Source: UBA11740 sp035635855
GTDB taxonomy: Bacteria > Acidobacteriota > Blastocatellia > Pyrinomonadales > Pyrinomonadaceae
Direction of reading: 5' to 3'
Assembly (NCBI GenBank): GCA_035635855.1
Contig: DASQAF010000003.1
Span: 1-64,000, forward strand
DNA: 64,000 bases
Positions 17,274 through 24,511 of the stretch are shown in pieces (the first letter of the stretch is position 1; the number at the start of each line of letters is the position of its first letter). The notes beneath the pieces are model-generated. The model ran no database searches and was not told the origin of the DNA. It saw only the letters and a list, made by a program, of their open reading frames with translations. The translations under genes were made by a program, and so were the position numbers.

Positions 17274-17762
17274 ATGCAGAAAATTACCCCGTTCTTGTGG
17301 TACGACGACAAAGCCGAAGAGGCTGCGAATTTTTATTGTTCTATTTTTAAGAATTCAAAGGTGGGAAGCGTCACCCGATATGAAGGAGAAGGGGCCAAGG
17401 CTTCCGGTAGACCGGCGGGTACGGCAATGACCGTGGAATTTGAACTCGAAGGGCAAAAATTCGTGGGATTGAACGGCGGCCCGCACTTCAAATTTACTGA
17501 GGCCGTATCCTTTGTAGTGAACTGCGAAACGCAGGAAGAAATAGATTATTTTTGGGACAAGCTCACTGCTGACGGCGGGGCGGAGAGTCAGTGCGGCTGG
17601 CTGAAGGACAAGTATGGTTTGTCATGGCAGGTCGTTCCCACCATTTTGTCCAAGCTGTTTCAGAACAAAGATCCGGAGAAAACGCAGAGGGTCATGAAAG
17701 CGATGCTGCAAATGAAAAAGATTGATATCGCGAAATTGAAGGAAGCGGCAGAGGGACAATAG
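17274..17762 (+). CDS. VOC-superfamily protein, 3-demethylubiquinone-methyltransferase-like (PhnB) type
   Basis: A 162-residue protein of the PhnB/3-dmu-9_3-mt class, a VOC subgroup that despite its name has no proven methyltransferase activity. Signatures: ITPFLWYDDKAEEAANFYCS, GTAMTVEFELEGQKFVGLNG, and DKYGLSWQVVPTILSKLFQN followed by a helical tail typical of the subgroup. AAGGAGA precedes ATG 17274. Third VOC gene of the island. Confidence 0.88.
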   Translation: MQKITPFLWYDDKAEEAANFYCSIFKNSKVGSVTRYEGEGAKASGRPAGTAMTVEFELEGQKFVGLNGGPHFKFTEAVSFVVNCETQEEIDYFWDKLTADGGAESQCGWLKDKYGLSWQVVPTILSKLFQNKDPEKTQRVMKAMLQMKKIDIAKLKEAAEGQ

Positions 17763-17778
17763 ACGTTTTACCTGGAAT

Positions 17779-17869
17779 CCTCTGCGCTTTTCTCGGCGTC
17801 CTCTGCGGTGAGTGTATTTCAAGTTTATTTCACCGCAGAGTCGCAGAGAACGCGGAGTTCACGCAGAGA
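17779..17869. repeat. intergenic palindrome, CTCTGCG/CGCAGAG type
   Basis: CCTCTGCGCTTTTCTCGGCG and CCTCTGCGGTG on the left pair with CACCGCAGAG and CGCAGAGAACGCGGAG on the right; between two VOC genes. Confidence 0.7.
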
Positions 17870-17920
17870 AAGCCAGACCTATCCGGACTTCGCGATCATC
17901 AACTAGCCAAGGAGAACATC

Positions 17921-18331
17921 ATGCACATCAATCCCTATGTTAATTTCAACGGCCAATGCGAGGCCGCATTTAAATTGTATGAGCAAGTACTGGGCGGCAA
18001 AATCACCTTCCAGATGACCTGGGGTGAAATGCCCGGCGCTGAGCAATTCCCGGCTGAAACGCACAAACTAATTATGCACGCGGCACTCAATGTGGGCGAC
18101 CAGGTACTGATGGGCGCCGACGCTCCGCCGGGGCGTTATCAACAGCCCAAAGGGACGAATGTGTCGGTCCATGTGAAGGACCTCGCCGAAGGTGAGCGGA
18201 TCTTTAAAGCTCTGGCTGAAAACGGAACCGTGACAATGCCGTTTGAGAAGACCTTCTGGTCTCCGGGCTTCGGCATGTGCGTCGATCAGTTTGGAATTCC
18301 GTGGATGGTTAATACCGAACAGGCCGCCTAA
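17921..18331 (+). CDS. VOC-superfamily protein (PhnB-like)
   Basis: A 136-residue PhnB-type VOC protein: INPYVNFNGQCEAAFKLYEQ, LGGKITFQMTWGEMPGAEQF, HAALNVGDQVLMGADAPPGR and FGMCVDQFGIPWMVN. The conserved order of the two halves is clear. CAAGGAG lies just upstream of ATG 17921. No substrate assignment is possible. Fourth VOC gene of the island. Confidence 0.9.
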   Translation: MHINPYVNFNGQCEAAFKLYEQVLGGKITFQMTWGEMPGAEQFPAETHKLIMHAALNVGDQVLMGADAPPGRYQQPKGTNVSVHVKDLAEGERIFKALAENGTVTMPFEKTFWSPGFGMCVDQFGIPWMVNTEQAA

Positions 18332-18340
18332 CACAGAGAC

Positions 18341-18437
18341 TTGACCGCAGATGAACACGGATAGATGCGGACTAGGAACGAGCGAAATCTCGATTGAATT
18401 CTGATCTGCGTGCATCCGGTTTAATCTGCGGCTGATC
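18341..18437. repeat. intergenic palindrome, CCGCAGAT/ATCTGCGG type
   Basis: GACCGCAGATGAACACGGAT is mirrored by GCATCCGGTTTAATCTGCGG; lies between two VOC genes. Confidence 0.65.
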
Positions 18438-18457
18438 AAACTTGCAGGAGTGAGATC

Positions 18458-18841
18458 ATGGAAAATAAGCACCCTACTCTTAAGAACGGCAAAGTTTGCT
18501 ACGTCGAAATTCCGGCGCTCGACATCAAGCGGTCCGTATCTTTTTACAAGGATGTGTTTGGCTGGGAGATTCGAGAGCGTGGCGACGGCAGCATCGCCTT
18601 TGACGACGCAGTCGGAGAGGTGAGCGGCGCCTGGGTGCTCGGCCGGCCACCCTCGCCGGCGCCCGGTATCTTGATCTACATCATGTGTGACAGCGTTGCC
18701 GCGACCGTCGAGGCAGTGATTGCTCGTGGGGGGCAGATCGTCCAGCCGATCGGTATGGATGCGCCAGAGATAACCGCGCGCTTCAGCGATCCGGCCGGGA
18801 ATGTGTTCGGGCTCTATCAGGAACCATCACGCGCGGTCTGA
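18458..18841 (+). CDS. VOC-superfamily protein
   Basis: A 127-residue VOC protein: VCYVEIPALDIKRSVSFYKD and FGWEIRERGDGSIAF open the first half, ILIYIMCDSVAATVEAVIAR the second, and RFSDPAGNVFGLYQEP closes it. The fold is secure, the substrate not. AGGAGTGAG precedes ATG 18458. Fifth VOC gene of the island. Confidence 0.87.
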   Translation: MENKHPTLKNGKVCYVEIPALDIKRSVSFYKDVFGWEIRERGDGSIAFDDAVGEVSGAWVLGRPPSPAPGILIYIMCDSVAATVEAVIARGGQIVQPIGMDAPEITARFSDPAGNVFGLYQEPSRAV

Positions 18842-18924
18842 GAACAAAGAGGAAGGGGTTTGTACCCCCAGCTGAGCTGACGGACAAAACCTGATCCGCT
18901 CAGTAATAAAACCAGGAGAAGAAA

Positions 18925-19311
18925 ATGAGAAAGACCGATGCGAAGAGCGCTCCAGCAAAGGACGTCGACGAGTATCTTGCGGGCGTGCCGAAAGAAGCGC
19001 GCGCCACGCTCGAGAAACTGCGCAAGACAATCAAAGCCGCAGCGCCGATGGCTTCTGAAGTAATCAGTTACCAGATGCCCATGTACAAACACCACGGCAT
19101 GGTGGTTGGCTTTGCCGCGTTCAAGGACCACTGCAGTATTTTCCCCGGCTCCGCCGTTATAGACGCGTACAAGAAGGAACTCAAGCATTACGACACGTCC
19201 AAGGGCACCATCCGTTTCCCGGCAAACAAGCCGCTTCCCGCGGCGCTCGTGAAGAAGCTCGTCAAGGCGCGAATCGCCGAGAATGAGGCACGCGCTAACA
19301 GGAAGAAGTAG
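18925..19311 (+). CDS. DUF1801-domain protein
   Basis: A 128-residue protein with the DUF1801 (YdhG/Fra-like) fold: VDEYLAGVPKEARATLEKLR, SEVISYQMPMYKHHGMVVGF, the FKDHCSIFPGSAVID stretch and a FPANKPLPAALVKKLVKARI end. Some relatives act as iron-carrying chaperones; no metal site is obvious here. AGGAGAAG precedes ATG 18925. It lies in the ECF42-linked run. Confidence 0.87.
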   Translation: MRKTDAKSAPAKDVDEYLAGVPKEARATLEKLRKTIKAAAPMASEVISYQMPMYKHHGMVVGFAAFKDHCSIFPGSAVIDAYKKELKHYDTSKGTIRFPANKPLPAALVKKLVKARIAENEARANRKK

Positions 19312-19402
19312 CGTGTTCGAGGTCATGGCCAAACTCGTGGATTGCGGATATCCGAATAGGTCTGCCGAATAGTGGTGCAGTTTGAGCTAGCTTCGCTTCT
19401 GA

Positions 19403-19516
19403 TTAGCACCGCGGCTTTAGCCCGGTGACCATTGACCGAGAACGAGAATGGAAACCGTTTAAACGCTCTCCGGCTTCATACGATCTCTTTCCACCGGGCT
19501 AAAGTCCCGGTGCTAA
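19403..19516. repeat. long-spaced palindrome, TTAGCACCG/CGGTGCTAA element
   Basis: TTAGCACCGCGGCTTTAGCC at the left and GGGCTAAAGTCCCGGTGCTA at the right enclose ~75 bases. It sits in the 426-base gap between the DUF1801 and SRPBCC genes; nothing else is recognised there. Confidence 0.75.
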
Positions 19517-19738
19517 TAAGAGCACGAGGGAAACTGCACTAGTACGGTTTGCCGAACAGGCTGGCGAGACCCGTGTCACCTGTCGTATGCTCTTCGAAAC
19601 GGTCGCCGAAATGTGAGAAGGTAAAAACCTATGCGGTCGAAGCCAATCAGCAAAACCTCGACCGCCTTCAATCGCGCCTGGCTAAAATGTGAGTAGCTCT
19701 AACATCCCCATCGAAGGAAACTAAGGAGAAGAACCCCT

Positions 19739-20278
19739 GTGATTAAAAAGATTCTGATTGGTCTCGCCGTCGTTGTGGTCGTGCTGGTCGTCATCGTTGC
19801 GCTCCAGCCGTCTCACTATCGGGTCGAGCGCTCAGCCACGATGAACGCCCCCGCGGCCGTCGTATTTGCGCAGGTAAATGATTTTCACAAGTGGAATGCC
19901 TGGTCGCCCTGGGCGAAAATCGATCCAGCGATGAAGCAGACGTTCGAAGGCGCACCGGCGGGAACCGGCGCCGTCTACGCCTGGACCGGCAACAAAGATG
20001 TCGGCGAAGGACGCATGACGATTACCGACAGCCACGCGAGCGATTTGATCAAGATCAAGCTTGAATTCATTAGGCCTTTCGCCGCCACCAACGCCACCGA
20101 CTTCACCTTTAAGCCCCAGGGCAATCAGACCGCTGTTACCTGGACCATGTCCGGCGACAACAACTTCATAGGAAAGGCGTTCAGCCTCTTTATGAACATG
20201 GACAAGATGATCGGCAGCGATTTTGAGAAGGGCCTGGCGCAAATGAAATTGGTGGCCGAAGCAGCACCAAAGCAGTAG
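19739..20278 (+). CDS. SRPBCC-family (polyketide cyclase/START-like) protein with N-terminal anchor
   Basis: A 179-residue protein. Residues ~2-22 form one membrane anchor or signal (ILIGLAVVVVVLVVIVAL). The rest is an SRPBCC domain: ERSATMNAPAAVVFAQVNDF, WNAWSPWAKIDPAMKQTFEG, DFTFKPQGNQTAVTWTMSGD. These hydrophobic-pocket proteins bind or transform small lipophilic ligands. The start is GTG 19739 with AAGGAGAA upstream. It lies in the ECF42-linked run before a DoxX gene. Confidence 0.88.
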   Translation: MIKKILIGLAVVVVVLVVIVALQPSHYRVERSATMNAPAAVVFAQVNDFHKWNAWSPWAKIDPAMKQTFEGAPAGTGAVYAWTGNKDVGEGRMTITDSHASDLIKIKLEFIRPFAATNATDFTFKPQGNQTAVTWTMSGDNNFIGKAFSLFMNMDKMIGSDFEKGLAQMKLVAEAAPKQ

Positions 20279-20337
20279 CATAGGAATTTTTAGTCGTTCC
20301 GGAATCGGGAGGCGCGGTACTGTCTCCATCCGAAATT

Positions 20338-20433
20338 CTCTGCGCCCAGTCTGCGCACTCGGCGTCTCTACCGTGAGTGTATTTGAGGTCGGTTCATCGC
20401 TGAGACGCAAAGGTTGCGGAGCTTACGCGAAGA
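20338..20433. repeat. intergenic palindrome, CTGCGC/GCGNAG type
   Basis: CTCTGCGCCCAGTCTGCGCA on the left loosely pairs with GACGCAAAGGTTGCGGAG on the right; degenerate member of the intergenic palindrome set. Confidence 0.5.
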
Positions 20434-20467
20434 AGAAACAAGTCACAGGCTACGAAGGAGACTGATA

Positions 20468-20848
20468 ATGAGCATCGTTTTGTGGATCATTCAGGTATTA
20501 CTGGCGCTACTCTTTCTGTTCGCCGGTGGAATGAAGCTGATCCTGCCGATCGACGTACTGACCTCAATGGGCCCGCCGAATCAGGTGCAACTGCCAGGTT
20601 TGTTTATAAAGTTCATCGGCGTGTGCGAAGTGCTCGGCGCACTCGGTCTAATCCTGCCTGGACTCTTCCGGGTTAAGACCTGGCTGACACCTCTGGCGGC
20701 CACCCTGCTGGTGATCATCATGATCGGCGCCGTGGCAGTTTCATTGAGGCTCGGCGTGGGAGCAGCGCTGCTCCCATTCGTGGTGGGACTCCTTCTGGCG
20801 TTCGTCGCTTACGGCCGCTGGCGGCCGGCGCCGCTAAGCCACAGGTGA
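20468..20848 (+). CDS. DoxX-family membrane protein
   Basis: A 126-residue integral membrane protein with four hydrophobic segments: VLWIIQVLLALLFLFAGGMK, LPGLFIKFIGVCEVLGALGL, LTPLAATLLVIIMIGAVAVS and ALLPFVVGLLLAFVAYG. The FAGGMKLI and GVCEVLGALGLILP patterns are typical of DoxX/DoxD-like quinol-associated proteins. ATG 20468 has GAAGGAGAC upstream; a longer frame from 20414 lacks support. Last gene of the plus-strand island. Confidence 0.85.
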   Translation: MSIVLWIIQVLLALLFLFAGGMKLILPIDVLTSMGPPNQVQLPGLFIKFIGVCEVLGALGLILPGLFRVKTWLTPLAATLLVIIMIGAVAVSLRLGVGAALLPFVVGLLLAFVAYGRWRPAPLSHR

Positions 20849-20850
20849 AC

Positions 20851-20945
20851 AGATTCACGCGGCTTAGACAGAGCAAACGACGTTCACCCAAATTAACTGA
20901 TCCGTGTCCATCTGTGGCTGGTTTGTGAATCTGCGCTTAGCCGCG
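20851..20945. repeat. intergenic palindrome with AGATTCACGCGGCT/AGCCGCG arms
   Basis: ACAGATTCACGCGGCTTAGA faces GAATCTGCGCTTAGCCGCGG across ~60 bases, between the DoxX and exonuclease genes. Confidence 0.5.
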
Positions 20946-20949
20946 GCTG

Positions 20950-21789
20950 ATGCTAATGATCGTCCACCTCATCGACGGCACCTACGAACTGTTTCGTCAC
21001 TTCTACGGCATCCGGCGCTTTAAGAAAACCGATCCGCCGTTCGGCGCCGTGTCCGGCGTCCTGCACATGGTCGCAAAGATGATCGAGGACAGCGCGACCC
21101 ATCTCGGCGTTGCCACCGATCACGTCATAGAATCCTTCCGCAACGGTCTCTGGCCCGGCTACAAAACCGGCGCCGGCATCGAACGGGTTCTGCGCGCGCA
21201 GTTCACCCCTTTGGAAGAAGCGCTGGCCGCGATGGGCGTAGTCGTGTGGCCGATGATTGAGTTGGAGGCTGACGATGCGCTGGCCTCTGCGGCTCATCTT
21301 GCGGCGAACGACAAGCGTGTGCAGAAAGTTTGCATTTGGACGCCGGACAAAGACCTCGCGCAATGCGTCGTCGGTGAGCGCGTGGTGCAAATCGATCGGA
21401 GAAGGGACGTGATTCGTGATGCGGAGGGTGTGCGTGCCAAGTTCGGGGTGGCGCCTGAGTTCATCGCTGACTACCTCGCGCTGGTCGGTGACGCTGCCGA
21501 TGGCTATCCCGGGATTCCGGGCCTGGGCGCAAAGACGGCCGCGACTCTCATCAACCGCCACGGCCACATCGAACACTTCCCTGCCGGGGTTCTCAAAAAA
21601 GAAAACGTCGCGCCCGCGTTGCTCTTCAAGCAGCTCGCAACCCTGCGGATTGACGCCCCGCTCTTCAAGAATGTGGATAAGTTGCGCTGGCGGGGCCCGA
21701 CCCCGGCGTTTGCAGCGTTCGCTAAAAAGATCGGCGACGAGCGATTGGCAACCCGAGTAAAGAAATTGCAGCACCGGGAGCGTTCGTGA
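20950..21789 (+). CDS. 5'-3' exonuclease / flap-endonuclease-like protein with H3TH domain
   Basis: A 279-residue PIN-like nuclease comparable to the stand-alone 5'-3' exonuclease domain of DNA polymerase I. Acidic metal-site motifs: VHLIDGTYELFRHFYG, LEADDALASAAHLA and WTPDKDLAQCV. The helix-three-turn-helix motif is at ~175-200 (GDAADGYPGIPGLGAKTAAT). Expected to cut structured DNA or RNA-primed flaps in the cytoplasm. The start is ATG 20950, with a second Met two codons later. No clear operon partner. Confidence 0.9.
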   Translation: MLMIVHLIDGTYELFRHFYGIRRFKKTDPPFGAVSGVLHMVAKMIEDSATHLGVATDHVIESFRNGLWPGYKTGAGIERVLRAQFTPLEEALAAMGVVVWPMIELEADDALASAAHLAANDKRVQKVCIWTPDKDLAQCVVGERVVQIDRRRDVIRDAEGVRAKFGVAPEFIADYLALVGDAADGYPGIPGLGAKTAATLINRHGHIEHFPAGVLKKENVAPALLFKQLATLRIDAPLFKNVDKLRWRGPTPAFAAFAKKIGDERLATRVKKLQHRERS

Positions 21790-22181
21790 CCGCGTGTTGA
21801 ACTAAACGTTGAAGACCGCCGTAGTCTGCGACAACGAACGGCGGAGCGCGCCAGAATTTAGCACCGCAATCAGCTCCCCTAACGTTGCTCTTCTGACCAC
21901 GCCGCACCGTTTCTCGTTCGGTGCGATTCGTCCATCCTCGTTAATCCGCTGGCCGATTGTCGGTTCGTGGCAGACTGTCTGACGAACTTCCGGCCGCTCG
22001 CTTCTGAACCGGCGATTTGATACGTAACGATCGCTTCTTTGCAACACAACTCAAGAGAGATTGGGAAAGAATCGCTGGTTTCGCTTCCCTGTAAATGATA
22101 CCGGGTCGCTCTTCCCCAAAACCGACCGAGAAAAACCCGGAATGCCTTGTTGCATTCCTATCGAATACTGAAGGAGATGAT
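21790..22181. other. non-coding stretch, nothing recognised
   Basis: About 390 bases between the exonuclease and OmpA genes. Short antisense frames are present without ribosome sites. Presumably holds the OmpA promoter; no operator or hairpin stood out. Confidence 0.4.
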
Positions 22182-23126
22182 ATGAGCAATAGTGTGATCA
22201 ATAGATTTCGACCATTTACTCTGATGTGCGGCTTGGGCCTGGTGATGGCAATAGCGCCGCTGGTTTCTGCCCAGGTCTCAACCAACCAAACGCCCAATAG
22301 TCAGAATGTAAGTCTCCGGTCCGTTCCGAGTGGATCAAAGATGAAATTCCAGGGTGTCGTCATTTCACGCGACGCCGATACTTTCACCATCCGCGACCGG
22401 AGCCGTGCGGATTATCAGGTCTTGATATCCGACAACACCAGCGTCAAGACTTATGGAGGCTTTCTTCGCAGCGGCAAGAAATACCCCGTCACCGATATTC
22501 TCCGAGGCCTGATTGTCGAGGTCGAGGGACGCGGCAATTCGCAGGGGCAGCTCGTGGCAGACAAGATTCGGTTCAACGAGTCAGACATGAGGGCCGCGAT
22601 CACGTCTGACACGCGCGTCGGCCCCGTCGAGGAAAACCAACAGCGCATTGCCGGTCAGATGGATGAACTCTACGCCATCGCCGCCGAGGCCCGGCAGCAG
22701 GTCGCCGCGGTGAACAACCGTGTGGACGCTCTCGACGATTACGACGTGAAGGAAAACGTCGCCGTAACTTTCAGAGTAAACAGCGCGGTGCTTTCACCTG
22801 AAGCCAAAAGACAACTTGATGAGTTCGCTGCAAAAGTCACAAATGCGAAGGCGTATACGATCGAAGTTTCCGGACACACGGATTCAACCGGCAGTGAAGC
22901 AAAGAATTTCCGGCTGAGTCGTGCGCGTGCGGAGGCAGTGGTGCAATACCTGGCGGTAAATCATAAAATTCCGCTCAGACGTTTTGTGACCCCGATGGGT
23001 TACGGCAAGACCGAAGCTGTCGCCGATAACGGCACCGCAAGCGGACGGGCACAGAACCGACGCGTCGAAGTGAAGATGCTTCTCAATCGCGGCCTGAACC
23101 CGACGACCTCCCGGACCCAGCCATAG
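22182..23126 (+). CDS. OmpA-family protein with N-terminal DUF5666-like domain
   Basis: A 314-residue envelope protein. Signal peptide at 1-30 (LMCGLGLVMAIAPLVSAQ), a small beta domain at ~50-130 (KFQGVVISRDADTFTIRDRS, VEVEGRGNSQGQLVADKIRF) resembling DUF5666, a helical linker, and a C-terminal OmpA peptidoglycan-binding domain from ~190 (VTFRVNSAVLSPEAKRQLDE, VSGHTDSTGSEAKNFRLSRA, GRAQNRRVEV). The Asp and Arg residues that bind diaminopimelate are present. GAAGGAGA precedes ATG 22182. Likely anchors the outer membrane to peptidoglycan. Confidence 0.9.
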   Translation: MSNSVINRFRPFTLMCGLGLVMAIAPLVSAQVSTNQTPNSQNVSLRSVPSGSKMKFQGVVISRDADTFTIRDRSRADYQVLISDNTSVKTYGGFLRSGKKYPVTDILRGLIVEVEGRGNSQGQLVADKIRFNESDMRAAITSDTRVGPVEENQQRIAGQMDELYAIAAEARQQVAAVNNRVDALDDYDVKENVAVTFRVNSAVLSPEAKRQLDEFAAKVTNAKAYTIEVSGHTDSTGSEAKNFRLSRARAEAVVQYLAVNHKIPLRRFVTPMGYGKTEAVADNGTASGRAQNRRVEVKMLLNRGLNPTTSRTQP

Positions 23127-23153
23127 CTGCGGTCCGTATGGCCCGGTGAGAAC

Positions 23154-23265
23154 ACTTCTCTGTAGTTCTCTGTGCAACCTCTGTGTCTCTTCGGTGAATG
23201 TTTTCCCGGTAATCTCATCGCAGAGGCACAGAGCACCACAGAGTTTCACAGAGAGATTTCTTTTT
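23154..23265. repeat. intergenic palindrome, CTCTGTG/CACAGAG type
   Basis: TTCTCTGTGCAACCTCTGTG on the left pairs with CAGAGGCACAGAGCACCACA on the right. It occupies much of the 333-base gap before the MBL gene; a second half-palindrome (CCGCGCTCATCCGCGG) lies near 23325. Confidence 0.7.
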
Positions 23266-23460
23266 CTGACAAACGCCTTTAGCGGGCGACAGGATTTAAA
23301 GAACCAGCCTGGGCATTTCTGATCCGCGCTCATCCGCGGCTGATTGTGGCTTCCCTCCTTCGGTTTTCCCGGGCGACAACGAGCATCACCGTCCGTTGCG
23401 CTAAAATCAAAATAGTTTTCAGCATTGAATCACGGCGTCTGCGCCGATAGAATCCATTTC

Positions 23461-24396
23461 ATGCCCAGTCGCAGACAGTTTCTGGCAGGCGCCGCAAGTC
23501 TTTCTATTTCGGCTCTGCTCCCCCATTCCGCGATTAGTCAGGAAAAGAAACCCACACGCGTAATACTGCTCGGCACAAAGGGCGGTCCGCGCGTAGGCGA
23601 GTCGGGCCGGAGCAATCCCTCGACGCTGATTCTAATCAACGATGTTCCCTACGTTGTCGATTGCGGCTATGGGACTACGCGGCAGTTGCTGACCGCCGGG
23701 ATTCCGCTTAACAAATTGCGCTACATCTTCATTACGCATCATCATTCGGATCACAATATTGAGTACGGCCCCTTGTTCTATAACGCGTGGATTACCGGCT
23801 TGCCCGTCCACGTCGACGCTTATGGACCCACGGGCCTTAGAAAGATGACCCGGGATTTTTTCAGTTACCAAAAGTTTGATATTGAAACGCGCATCCCGGA
23901 CGAGGGCCGGGAGGACCCACGCAAATTGATCTTCGTTCACGAGTTCAATCGCCCGGGCGTCGTAATGCAAAATGATGACGTGAAGGTCAGCAGTTTCCTC
24001 GTGCGCCATCCGCCGATCAGACAATCCTATGCGTACCGGTTCGACGCCAAGGATCGCTCGGTCGTAATCTCCGGCGACACCGCCTATATGCCTGAGCTGG
24101 CCGAGTTCGCCAAAGGCGCGGACGTGCTGGTGCACGAAGTGATGTACCTGCCGGGTGTCGAAGCGCTGCTCAAGCGTCTGCCAAATGCCAAAAGGCTGCG
24201 CGAGCATTTGATGGCCGCGCACACGCTGCCCGAGGATGTTGGCAGGATCGCCGAACGCGCGGGAGTAAAGACTCTGGTGCTTTCTCACTTCGTTCCCGGT
24301 GACGATCCATCTATTACTGATGAACAGTGGTCCGAAGGCGTGCGTAAATACTTCAAAGGGCGCATCATCGTGGGAAAAGATCTGATGGAGATCTGA
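23461..24396 (+). CDS. Tat-exported MBL-fold metallo-hydrolase
   Basis: A 311-residue metallo-beta-lactamase-fold hydrolase with a twin-arginine signal (MPSRRQFLAGAASLSISALL). The metal site is intact: ITHHHSDHNIEYG (residues ~91-103), the GDTAYMPELAEFAKGADVLV region with Asp, and LSHFVPGDD near the end. The arrangement resembles the RNase Z/arylsulfatase-type branch. Probably a periplasmic phosphodiesterase, sulfatase or lactonase; substrate unknown. ATG 23461 is preferred to an upstream in-frame ATG because it places the twin arginine at the N-terminus. It precedes another Tat enzyme. Confidence 0.88.
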   Translation: MPSRRQFLAGAASLSISALLPHSAISQEKKPTRVILLGTKGGPRVGESGRSNPSTLILINDVPYVVDCGYGTTRQLLTAGIPLNKLRYIFITHHHSDHNIEYGPLFYNAWITGLPVHVDAYGPTGLRKMTRDFFSYQKFDIETRIPDEGREDPRKLIFVHEFNRPGVVMQNDDVKVSSFLVRHPPIRQSYAYRFDAKDRSVVISGDTAYMPELAEFAKGADVLVHEVMYLPGVEALLKRLPNAKRLREHLMAAHTLPEDVGRIAERAGVKTLVLSHFVPGDDPSITDEQWSEGVRKYFKGRIIVGKDLMEI

Positions 24397-24511
24397 TCTC
24401 GATTTGTCATTCGTGACTGACTTATCCGTGCTAGTCGGCGTAAATCTGTGGCGATTATTGTTTCCAAATTCTTTGCGTTTACTCCCTCAGTCTGTGTAAT
24501 CTGCGTAATCT

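Noticed and set aside
20953..21774. 273-codon minus-strand frame opposite the H3TH exonuclease
   Set aside because: Shadow of a gene with clear nuclease motifs; no independent evidence.
15243..23265. Repeated CACAGAG/CGCAGAG words considered as a CRISPR-like array
   Set aside because: Copies are kilobases apart, each is its own inverted repeat, and spacing is irregular; no cas genes.
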